A stretch of DNA of 43,733 nucleotides. Source: Condylostoma magnum (lineage: Eukaryota > Ciliophora > Heterotrichea > Heterotrichida > Condylostomatidae). Below, in pieces: positions 8,759 to 18,858 of the stretch; the stretch's first letter is position 1, and every line of letters starts with the position of its first letter. A program made the position numbers and the translations under genes. Where the stretch lies: positions 1 to 43,733 of the forward strand of contig CAKKTI010000157.1 of the NCBI GenBank assembly GCA_920105805.1. Reading direction: 5' to 3'. The notes under the pieces were generated by a model. That model searched no databases. It worked only from the letters and a program-made list of their open reading frames with translations, and was not told where the DNA came from.

Positions 8759-10069
8759 CTAATCACATACTTCATCTACCATGAACTTTAACTTAGCAAT
8801 CATTTTCCTCAGCTCCCTGTTCTTATCCTACAGCACATTAACCTAGCTTTCAATTGACTGCATTTCCGCATTATAGTTCTTATCAATATTCCCTAACCCC
8901 TAATGCAATGACCCAGATATCATAACAGAGCTATAATTCTACCGTAATTCCCCAAACAACTTAAGCTCGTTTACAAGTTTAGTATACAACATTTTGGCCC
9001 TTCTATCCTGGGTTCCACTAATTTTCCTCCTGTGTTAGTACTTAAACGCCAATGACACACACTTAGCCGCGGGTTTGGACAGCTCTACAATGCTGTATAC
9101 AGCATACTCCCTCTTAGTAAGCCTTAATTACTTATCTAGCTCCACCACAACCATTGACAAGGTGCATGCTCCTCAAAACGCACCCAGTACTACCACCGTC
9201 CTCCCTAAATACGACGATGGATACACATCCCCGTACCCTACAGTCACCATCGATATAATAGCGCACCAAAGCCCTGTAATGGGATCCCCGAACCCAGCAT
9301 GTGTCAGATTCTCCAGTGGACGCTCAAATACACGCAAGGCTATTCCAACTATAACGAAACTGGTCAGATTGACTATAACTATAACGGCCATGATAGGATA
9401 GCGCTTTATTATGCTCTTCAATGCAAAACGCGAGTTAGCCCTTACATTGTAGCGGTTGCAGTAGTCGTGGGCTACTGTGTCGAGGTAAGGCGTGTAGTTT
9501 AGGACAGAGCGGATGAACATTACCACACGTCCTAGCATTATTACGTAGAAGAACTCAGTTCATGTGTAGCATATGTGGATGTAGTCAAAGCCGAATTCCT
9601 AGGGAAGCTTTATACCGGAGGTAAGGCCTGGGTAGGGAGTTATTAGTAAATAGGCTGTCTCAAAGGCACGGGGCCAGGTTATTAGTCTTTTGCGCTGTTG
9701 GGGAATGTGGAAATCAGGGGTGTTTAGGGATTAGTTAAGCGGTAAAATGCTTTGGCATAGGGCGACGGATTAAATCCATATGTTCTTGTAGTGGTAGCGG
9801 ATTACTTAGAATACTATAGCGAGGATGGAAAGGGACAGGGATATTATGCGGAGTTCTATTGAGTTGACCTCCTCACATTCGTCGTATCTTTCGTAGTTAC
9901 GATAGTCAATCTCGTAGTCTATAGATACCATTATTAAAGCACTCATACTGAAAATACTTGATATTAGCTAGTATTTTCTTCAGAGGTTGAAAAAGTACTC
10001 GGTTGATTGCATTATTTCTGTACGGGCGTGGCTTAGTAGGGGAGCATTTAATTCTATTAGAGAAACCAT
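8759..10069 (-). CDS. SK-type (small-conductance, Ca2+-activated) potassium channel
   Basis: 436 residues. Six membrane segments are visible between about residues 45 and 310. The pore reads MVTVGYGDVYP with the K+ filter TVGYGD at about 276-281, preceded by DPITGLWCAIIS. After S6 (GAFQGACTLSMVVVELDKQ) come LRLTKREYAVYSIVELSK and a long basic helix, which resembles the calmodulin-binding region of SK channels (ELTKAEKHV in animals). A C-terminal coiled coil follows (SIESQVNVLQDKNRELRKMI). There is no voltage-sensor Arg ladder in S4, which suits SK rather than Kv. UGA encodes W in NLWRKYQ and CYTWTEFF. It starts at ATG 10069 (MVSLIELNAPLLSH) and ends at TAG 8761-8759, 8 nt from the OB-fold gene's stop. 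Confidence 0.9.
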
Positions 10070-10405
10070 TTTAATAGTTTAATTAGTCAAGATAAGCTGT
10101 GTATTAGTGAGTTTTAAGTATGTAATGGTAAGGAAAATAGTTAGTATTTGTGAAGTTAGTTATGATAAGGTTGAAATATACGAGTAATTACATTGTATAT
10201 GATTAATGTGTATAGATGATTAAAGTAATCAACTAACAGTGTACATAAGTAACCCATACTTATTACCTTTTATAAAGGGTAACATTTATAAACATATCAC
10301 ATTTTTTCCACGTATAAGTCAAAATCGTAAAGAAACGGATATCAAATAAAACTCAAAAAGTTTATGATTAAAAATTAGTAATTAACAAATTCATCCTTCA
10401 TAATT
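10070..10405. other. AT-rich intergenic region upstream of the SK channel
   Basis: About 330 bases between the SK channel start and the 3' end of the next leftward gene. No protein-like frame and no tRNA-like fold were seen. It contains a near-palindrome at 10263-10282 (TTACCTTTTATAAAGGGTAA), about 190 nt before the channel ATG, of unknown meaning. The 3' end of the gene to the right may extend to the TAA at 10384-10382. Confidence 0.35.
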
Positions 10406-10888
10406 TCACTGACCTTCAATTTCATCCTCTGTACTATCACTGTAATTAAAGTCTAAGTGAAATTTCTTCATCAAATCATCTGATTTTTAGTAAAGTTCTC
10501 TAAATTCAGCTTCTAATCTCTTATCTGGCTGTTAGCTCATAATGAACTCACATATATTCTGAATTTAGAACAGTTTTGGCTGTCCAAATTCCAGCTAATC
10601 GTTAATTAGTTGCCCCCAGACCTTGTTTAGTTGTTAAATTGCAAAGCGAACTACTTCTAATCTGCTGTGCACTACTTATTACACTATTGTGTGCATTCCG
10701 TTTACTATTTATGTTATTTGATGTTAGTTTGTCTATTCTTACTTATCGATATCCTATAGTCTTTGTTTCAGAGAATACATTGCTTATTCTTAGTGGTCAA
10801 TATCGAGAAGAGATTGCTATATTGCATCTGTCTCTTTAAATCCTAGTTAGAAGGGGAGTCGAGCCCAAGACTGGAAATCATGTATCAT
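10406..10888 (-). CDS. Uncharacterised helical (coiled-coil) protein
   Basis: 160 residues from ATG 10888 (MIHDFQSWARLPFQLGFKET). The sequence is rich in Gln, Asp, Glu and Leu with heptad-like spacing (DIDHQEQAMYSLKQRLQDI, VVRFAIQQLNKVWGQLINDQ) and an acidic tail (DFNYSDSTEDEIEGQ). This is the look of a soluble coiled-coil subunit. No family is recognised. Many UAA/UAG codons fall at Gln positions and read smoothly, so the frame is credible. The stop is UGA 10408-10406, UGA 10393-10391 or TAA 10384-10382. An upstream first exon cannot be excluded because the frame remains open 5' of the ATG. It is divergent from the AP endonuclease gene, with about 260 nt between starts. Confidence 0.6.
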
Positions 10889-11149
10889 GGCGCCTTATTT
10901 TATTTATATTATGAATACGCGCGAAGGTATGTAAAAGATGGAATACTAAGAAATATAAAATTAAGTATGAAAATATACAGTTTATTGTATTTTGTTGAGG
11001 TTAATAAAGAGCTTATATGTAATTGTCTTATATGGCCATGTAATTATAAGTGTTTCCATATACTAGTTTTTAGATTCTTATTATTTGTTGTATAAAAAGA
11101 GTTATCTTCATTGACACAACCAAATTTCCTATATACTAGTATAAAATAT

Positions 11150-12016
11150 ATGGCAAAAAGATCGAGATAAGAGACAGAAAGTTTTATAAAAAAGCCGATT
11201 ATTATTTAAGAGAATAACAATTAAGGTGTATTTGATCACGATGCATTAAGAATAGCATCATGAAATATAAACGGCTTGAAATCATAACTAAGAAAACCAG
11301 AATTTAATTAATTTCTTGAGAAAGATCTAGATATTTTATGTCTGAATGAAACAAAACTGCAGTCTAAGCTAGTAGATACAGTAATTCTACAAATACCATA
11401 ATTCCAATACTAATACTACTCCTGTTGTGAAGGTAAAAGAGGCTAATCTGGTGTAGCTATTTTATCAAAAGTATAGCCAATAGATATCAGCTATAATCTG
11501 GGGCTCTAAAAGGACACATAAGGAAGAATCTTAACTGCGGAATATAAAAACTTTATACTAGTTGCAATATACGCTCCTAACTGTAATAAACAAAGGATCA
11601 ACGATGGAAGTAGAGTAATATGAGATATATCATTTTTTCAGCACATTTCAATTCTAGAGGAGAAAGGAAAGGCTGTCATTATCATAGGTGATTTGAATCT
11701 TATTCAAACAGGCCTTGATAAACATGGTCTTAAAGATGATTTTACCATTGCAGTTTTCCCTGTTGGCTAAGCCTGAATACAATTTATATCAGAAAGATAT
11801 CCAGATACATTTAGACTACAGAATCCTGTAACTAGGTAATACTCTTACTTTTGTTAACGTTTAAGAACTAACAGAGAGAAAAATATAGGATGAAGATTAG
11901 ATTTTGCTTTAATGCAGCGATAGTATTTGGACAGATTGCTGTATTCAAAAATACTAAAAAAATATAGAATTTCCGACCATCAACCTATTCTGCTTTCCAT
12001 ACTTGATAGTAATTAA
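11150..12016 (+). CDS. AP endonuclease, exonuclease III/APE1 family
   Basis: Cuts DNA 5' to abasic sites in base excision repair; nuclear or mitochondrial. 288 residues with all main motifs in order: RIASWNINGL, CLNETK (metal-binding Glu67), RGQSGVAIL, VAIYAPNC, IIIGDLNL (Asp181, Asn183), WRLDFAL and ISDHQPIL (Asp276, His277). The His of the usual NVAH segment is Gln (NLIQT), and the LQETK box reads LNETK, small departures from APE1. UGA gives Trp in ASWNING and GWRLDF, where Trp is expected. The N-terminus has a short basic lead (MAKRSRQ) that could be a nuclear signal. The stop is TAA 12014-12016 directly after the SDH box region; further stops follow at 12038-12043. Convergent with PP2C, about 85 nt between stops. 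Confidence 0.95.
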
Positions 12017-12101
12017 TTTTATTTATTATTGGTAAAATAGTAGGAGGAGTGAATATAAGGCTATTGCAATAATACAGTCATTAAATATCTTAACTATGTT
12101 C

Positions 12102-13121
12102 TTACTTCCACAATAGTTTAACAACAATTGCAGAAATATCATCAATTCTCCCTCCACTACTAATTCAGATCCCTCTTGCCTTATTACATATAATCTACGC
12201 TTCATTTCTTAATTCTTCCTATTATTCCGCCTTGTAGAACAATATTTCAATGTTTTATCTATCTAATACATCTCAAATGCCATCAGAAGCTATCAATATA
12301 TACAAATGTTGTTTGTTTAAATCAAGTGATTTAATTGTAGGCTCGCATATGCATCCAATCTTTCTAGCTTCCTAGTCACCAAGCGATCTTGTCATGGCTA
12401 ATCCTGGCAAGTTACCAGTTTCGTTTCAGATTCTCAAATTATAAAATTTGTCATTTTTCCTTTCTAGCCTAGATTTAACAACTCCACCCTGATTTATTAT
12501 TCTGTTTCTTTCTTTAGTCTTATTTGGACTGTGTATTGTAGTCAGAAAAGACGACTAAATAACATACTGTAAACTATTATATTTAATAGATTTTACCTTT
12601 TGTACTATCAAAGCTTAGGAATCCCCTAAATTTGCTACATGTAACTACTTTTAATACAGCATTACAATTGTTTAGGTTGATCCACTTAATTGTACGTTAA
12701 TATAACTGCTCTGAAGTGCATTGTCAATTGAAATGGTGAGTTATTCTAAGTATTATTTAGGTCAATACATATTAGCTTAGTATTCTAGTAAATATTATTC
12801 AATAAATTCTACTACTTCTTACCCATTTTGCCCATGGCCATCAAAAACACAGATTAAAATAAAGTTTTCCTTATGAACCCAAAAACACGAGTCTTAGTTT
12901 TGTTTTGGAGCCATTTCCCTTCCAGTAGAGCCTGCAATACTGCATTAATCTATTACTAAGTCAAAATTATCCATATCAATGCACTCAGAGCTTAATGAAG
13001 AGTATTATATTTCGGTATTGGAATAACGTCTAGACACTTTTTTGTTGTCTTATATAATTGGAGCTTATTTAGGGTGACTGCTTAATTACTTTTATTAAAA
13101 TTTGCAGACTGAGCAACCCAT
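12102..13121 (-). CDS. PP2C-type (PPM) Ser/Thr protein phosphatase
   Basis: 339 residues. The start MGCSVCKF carries Gly2 and Cys3/Cys6, a dual lipidation signal almost identical to that of the CDPK-like protein at 1379. PP2C motifs in order: PKQNQDSCFWV (metal-site region), LICVFDGHGQNG (Asp94), VANLGDSQAL, GLAMTRSLGDQEA, LYILIASDGIWDVL and RIDDISAIVVKL. All the metal-binding Asp look present, so it should be active, dephosphorylating proteins at a membrane. UAA encodes the Q in NQD and UGA the W in GIWDVL-type context. The end has three in-frame TAA codons within 24 nt (12104, 12092, 12083), a stacked stop arrangement. It lies 41 nt downstream of the first channel of the TRP-like array on the same strand. 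Confidence 0.95.
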
Positions 13122-13162
13122 TATTAATATTTAACTACTGATTAAAAAAGCGCTAGTAATTA

Positions 13163-15880
13163 CTAATTTATAATGCCTAATGCCTTTTGGATTGACGAGA
13201 AGTTGATAGTATGCAGCAGTTCCTTTTATTTCTCATTGTTTTTAAATATTTGGGCCACAATAGTAAGAGAAACTTATCCGCTAGCACCACAACTATATTT
13301 ATACAGAATGTTTTTGAAAAACAGCTAAAACCTTATATTTGATAAATCTCTTTTAATCATATTCTCTAGTATCATAAATTAGATTGCACCGGCCAGTGAC
13401 TCTTAATTACTACTAGATTCTTTTACATAAGAAAGACCATTTTATTCTGAGAACAGTTCATCTATTTCTTCTTTCTTCAATATATCAATTTACTTCTCTT
13501 ATACCATCTATTCAATAGTTTTTAATACATAATCATAAATATCATCAGTTATAGCAACTTTTTTAGTGTTCTCCTAAAATAAGTATTTTTAAAGAGATTT
13601 AAAAGAAGTTATTACATCAATTAGTAGCTTAGGAATTCCAGTAAAAATCCAAGCTAGGAAATAAACAAACTTTTACATAGGGCTGTAATTTCCCCATGCT
13701 AAGATATAATAGAATCCATATAACCAATTAGGCACTAGGAACACTAAGTTTAAAGCTAGGTAAATTAGATTTACACCAATTAGTAAAGGCAGATACCCAA
13801 TGAATTAAAGAGCTCTGTCAATAAAATACTTTCCTTCAAAGTTTAAAAAGTAAAAAGGAACAGCTGATATAAGCAAACAGTTCAATGGTGTTGGCAGTGA
13901 CACAATTCCTCCGTATCCAGGTATATGTCTGTTATAGTACCATATGTTATGGACAAACGATAGATAATAAGCATTCGTAGTTGATATAACGTCCTCGAAT
14001 TCATTGCTAAGTAAGGCTATCATTATATTCAGCAGACTAATTGTGGAAACAAATACCCAAACTATAGTTATCCACATTCCTGCACCAGTTTCTTCAGGAA
14101 ACACAGAAAAATCAACATTTCCAATAGAAAAGTCAAATATGGTTCTAAAGGACAGTTGAATAGTTCTAAAGGCTTCTACTTCATCAAAGAAAATCACCCA
14201 GTAAATTGTAGCAGTAGCAAATATTGTGAAGATCAAAATTATAATGAAGGGTAATATTGCCTTTATGATTAAGTAGATCATATACACTTGCGTTCCAATT
14301 CTCTAATAAGCGATAAGACATTAGAAAACCTTTAAAATTACAAGCGATAGTAAAATTCCAACAAAAATCTCTCCAGTGCTGATAAGATCTGGGTCTTATT
14401 CATCTGAAATTATCATGTAGGTGGGAAAAGGGAGAAATACTATAAATAAGAAATCTAGTATTAGATCAATTGAAATCACAGGCTTTGCGCGTTGTATAAT
14501 AGCCATCATTAACTTACTCAGAAGACTACCAAAAATAGTAAGCATTACATATTATAGTATTCCGTATTCAGCTCGAGATACATTCAGATCGTCTATAAGC
14601 TATTATAACTCTTGCTCACTCATTGTTGTGTCTTATAGGTCTAATCTTTAATCATACCATCCTATCAGTGATATCAATAATGCAATTAGCAGGGATACAT
14701 AGAAAAATCCTTCAACTAAAGCTTTAGGGAAATAGTTTGTTTTCCATGCAGAGTAAGAAAAGAAGTCAGTGAATTCGATTTCCTTTTGCTTTTATATTTA
14801 CCATAAACCATTTTCATAAGTCTAATTTACACTTTTAAGAGGACAGAGATCTAGAAGGTTAGAGGGGATTATTCCTCCTTTAAAAAGTATATTCATACTG
14901 CCTCTTAGAGCAATTTATTGGTTAAGGAGGGTTCTATACTAGCTGAGATTGTTAATCATTATATCTAGTATCAACTTGTTTTGAAATTTGAAGCTATAAA
15001 TAATCTCGATTTAATAAGCATCATGGTAGCTCTCTTATATAATTGTCAGAAAAGATATAATTTACTCTTACAATATTTCAAACTTTTATGTTATTTATTA
15101 ATCTCAATCCTTTACCTAATCAATCAACTCATTCACCAAAACTCCAAAAGCAAATGGGACTCCCATATAAATATAGAATTAAGCTTTTTTAATATCTGGC
15201 TAAAAGAACTAGCTAATGATACTGCATAGCAGTTCTAATATATCATTATCCTTTTCGTTATATTACCAATACGTTAAAATTTTTAAAGCTTATAGATAAT
15301 ACTAGCTCAGCTCTAATCTTCTTATTATCCTTATCAAATTCTACCGTGTAAGATAATTGGTGGGCTTAAAAGAATTACGTTTATTGTACTTAATAATCTA
15401 GTATACAGTATCTAACTAGTTCAAATCAATAAGTCTAGATATTTACTTCTTAGTCAGCACAGTGCCTTCCTTAACTCTTTTATTTAAGTCGTCATAGAGC
15501 CCTTCTTGTATTAATGAATCAACTTCTGATAAATCTTTGCAAATTGTTGTTTGATCAACTAAAGAAAGTTTTGTTGCTTAAATTGGGTAAACTTTATCAT
15601 TAACTTTGGATCTCGCGAAGTTTTGTATGTCAGCCGCCAGTTCAGTTAGATTCTTCTTTATTGCGAGTTTTGCAGCTTAATCGCTTGTTATTGCTTTAGA
15701 ATCTACTTAAAAAGTGTTGAAGAATTCTTCGTCAGAATATTATTTAGCAACCCATATACAGAGCTTTTGAATTGTATGGCTAGTGCTGGATTCCATTAGA
15801 ATAAATCGCTTTACGTATAGTTATTTAACCTGTCTAATCTATGATATGTCAAACGAGGCTTCATGCATGTCAGAACTCAT
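13163..15880 (-). CDS. TRP-like cation channel, tandem copy A
   Basis: 905 residues in one unbroken frame. The first roughly 375 residues are helical repeats without clear ankyrin consensus. Then come six membrane segments and a pore with FRTIFDFSIGNVDFSVF, matching the TRPV-type pore helix and filter (F-K-F-T-I-G-x-G-D), and S6 SLLNIMIALLSNEFEDV, also TRPV-like. Two more hydrophobic stretches follow S6 (around LPTPLNCLLISAVPFYFLNF and LPLLIGVNLIYLALNLVFLV), then a cytosolic tail ending IQKALGIIN. It is probably a Ca2+-permeable, non-selective cation channel; the gating stimulus is unknown. It starts at ATG 15880 (MSSDMHEASFDISQIRQVKQ) and ends with TAG-TAA in tandem (13165-13160). Copies B and C upstream are paralogs of the same length and layout. 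Confidence 0.85.
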
Positions 15881-16002
15881 ATTTTTTGTAACTTATTGTT
15901 TGGTGATATTTGTTAAAAGGCTGTTAGAATTAGAAAGGTTAATATTTTAGTGATTAGTTTATTTATAGAATAAGATTATAATTAGTCAAAATATGCTTAT
16001 TT

Positions 16003-18714
16003 CTAATCTATAATACCTAGGGCCTTCTGAGACTCCTTTAAGGTAAAAGTATATAATAATTCCTTTTAGTTTTGATACTTCTTAAATACTTTAATCACAA
16101 ATTTAAGATCAATTGTTTAATTTACTCCACAAACAAAATTTGATAATAAATCCTTTAAAATCAATCTTTATTTTAAATTTTATAAGTCCCTTTAAATCAA
16201 ATTTTCCAATAAAAGGGATTGAATTTAGTTTTTTAGTTAAGTGTCTTATATAAAATGTTCATTAATATATTCAAACTCGTATTAGAAAATTTAATCTAAC
16301 TCATCTTCTTATATTACGTTTTTCCCATGGATTTCTATAGCTCCCCTGATTGCTTAAATTGCAAACTCATAAAACTCGTTTGTTATTATAGCTTTTTTGG
16401 AGCCTTTTTAAAACAAGTACTATTTGAGCTATACCATGGATTTTATTATATCTATAAGTAATTTCGGAATTCCAATAAACAACCAAGCAGTGCCGTTATA
16501 AAGAGTTCCTTTAAAGCCAGTATTTTGCCATACGAATAAATAATAGAATCCATATAACCACATAGGGAGCAACAGGATTCCATTTATTATTAAATAAAAG
16601 CAAAATGTGATCAATAGCATAGGCATATAACCTAGCAGCTGTATAGCTTTATCCATCTTCTTTTACTATTTGAGATTCATACGATACAATGGAGTAAAGA
16701 TAATCAATAAGCAATTCAATGGAGTAGATAGTGATGTAATTCCTCCATATCCAGATGTGTATCCATTATAAACCCAAATATTATGTATAAACTGTATATA
16801 ATAGGCATTGGTTGAGGAAATTACGTCCTCAAACTCACTGCTTAACAACGCTATCATTATATTAAGCAGACTAATCGTTGATATAAATACCCATATAATA
16901 GTTAACCACATTCCTAAGCCTGTTTCATCATTAAAAATCCCGAAATCAACGTTTCCAATGGTAAAATCAAAAATTGTCCTGAAAGACATTTCAATTGAGT
17001 TGAATTGATGTAACTCATCGTAGTAAATAATCCAGAAGATTGTAGAAATTGCAAAAACAGAAAATACTAGTATGAATATAAAGGGTAGTATTGCCTTTAT
17101 TATCAAATAAATCATGTAGACTTATGTCCCTATATTCTAATAAGCAATAAAGCACTGAAATACTCTTAGAATAAGTATTGCTAATAGTAAACCTACGAAG
17201 ATTTCAGTTACATCTACAGCTTGCTAGCTTTAATCCTAAACCGCCATTATGCATGTAGGATAAGGCATACATGCTATAAAAAGTATATCTATAATTAAGT
17301 CGAATGTTAGGGATGGCTACCTTCACTAGAGATAGCATATACTTATTTTTGCAATAACGCTTCCAATGAGTAATGCCATAGTAAACTATAAACTTTTATA
17401 AGTCTATGCAATCTGTTAAATTTATTCATAAATATCCTAAGATTCTTCTTCTGTTAAGCCTTCTTATTTAAACTCTTATCGCAAGGAGTATCATTACTCT
17501 AAAATTATTAAATCTACTATTAAAAAGAGGGAATAAAATATGCCTTCAACAACCAGCTTAGGAAAGTAGTTTTTCCTTCATGAACTAAAAGAGAAAAAGT
17601 CTATGAAATTGATCTATTTTTCCTATTGTCTAGTTCATAGTCCTTATTGATATAACTCCTTTGTGTTTCACAGGGGACTTAGTTCTAGAAATTTAGTCTA
17701 TAATATTCCACCCTAGAAGAAGACATTTAAAGCAGCCTGTAAAGCAAACTAGTCATTAAGTAATGGCTTGTATATTTTTAACCGATTTATCATTATTTAT
17801 AAAATCATCTTCTTTTAGAACTTCAAGCTGTGGATTTATTCTAGTTAATAAATATCATGATAACCTTATTGAATTGCTTGTAAAAAGGTTAAAACTTGAT
17901 CTTATAGAGATTAGAACCTGCAATATAGCCGTAAATCTCAATCTTTTATTTTTTCAATCAATTCAATTGTTAAAACTCCAAATCTATAGGAATCTAGAAT
18001 CCTTAATAAAGCAACGTTCTTTTTATTATTTTACGAGAATATATTAAGCAACTGATTATATAAGATAAAAACAATGTCACTGTTATCTATATTCTCATCC
18101 CAGAATGTTAGAATCTTGAAAACATAAAGATATATGTCAGGATTCTCCAGCTTCTTAGCTAATCTTATTAAATTCGTCTTTTTTAGATAATCAACTGCTA
18201 TAAAGGAAGTTTTTGAGGTTTATTTAATCAATGAATACACAATTTTTAGCTAGTTTAAGTCAATTAGATGCTATACTTACTTCTAGTTGAATACAACTCC
18301 TTTATCAATTAGTTCTTTTATAAAGATATAGTTTTATTCTTATATGGCTTAATCTATATCTGATGTAAGGCAAATATTAGTAGTTTCTTATTAAGCCAAT
18401 TTCCCTGAATTCATCATTGGAAAGATTTTGTCTTTTTTCTTATCTTCCATTTGATTGCAAATATCTATGGATAAATCATTTAAACCTAAATTTTAGGCTA
18501 AGCCTACGGCTTCTGAGTCACTAATAGCGTCAAATTGGCCTCTATAGAAGTCTACAAACTCCATATCTGAATATTATTTAGCTGATCAGATGCTAAGCTG
18601 TTATAATTCCTTTTGAAAAGTTTCAGTAATCAGATCATATCTTTTAGAGTACAATTCTCTTACTGATTTAATTCTCATATGTTTTGTCTTAGAGTTTTGA
18701 TTCTAAACGTCCAT
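16003..18714 (-). CDS. TRP-like cation channel, tandem copy B
   Basis: 903 residues, starting MDVQNQNSKTKHMRIKSVRE and ending SQKALGIID with TAG 16005-16003. Same architecture as copies A and C: about 375 residues of helical repeats (LIDLNQLKIVYSLIKQ), FSSWRKNYFPKLVVEGIFY at the start of S1, FDLIIDILFIACMPYPT in S3, RVFQCFIAYQNIG after S4, pore FRTIFDFTIGNVDFGIF, S6 SLLNIMIALLSSEFEDV, then LPMLLITFCFYLIINGILLL as an extra hydrophobic segment. UGA gives Trp in SSWRKNYF, where copies A and C also have Trp. The spacer of about 144 nt to copy C and 122 nt to copy A leaves room for separate short promoters, but no consensus is visible. Substrate ion and stimulus are unknown. Confidence 0.85.
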
Positions 18715-18858
18715 TTTATGTTTTACTTCAATATGAAAGTTGTCTTAATTAAGACTACTATTTCAAGTCTCTTCTTTTATTGTTAATACGTCGAAGCTTA
18801 TCATACAGTTGATATATTTAATTATTCTAAGGAGAAAGCAATGAAAATGTTAATATTA

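Noticed and set aside
9075-9502. Plus-strand open frames opposite the K+ channel pore
   Set aside because: The minus strand carries TVGYGD and the whole SK channel.
10830-10890. A possible tRNA (GGCGCC...CTCGACTCCCC on the minus strand)
   Set aside because: No seven-base acceptor stem, D-arm or standard TTC T-loop could be folded, and the stretch reads as the start of a protein.
10639-11095. Two short plus-strand open frames rich in Leu/Phe
   Set aside because: The first lies opposite a coherent minus-strand coding region; the second is AT-rich low-complexity sequence in the promoter area of the AP endonuclease gene.
17763-18047. Plus-strand open frame opposite channel copy B
   Set aside because: It lies antisense to the conserved N-terminal repeat region of copy B and has no family features.
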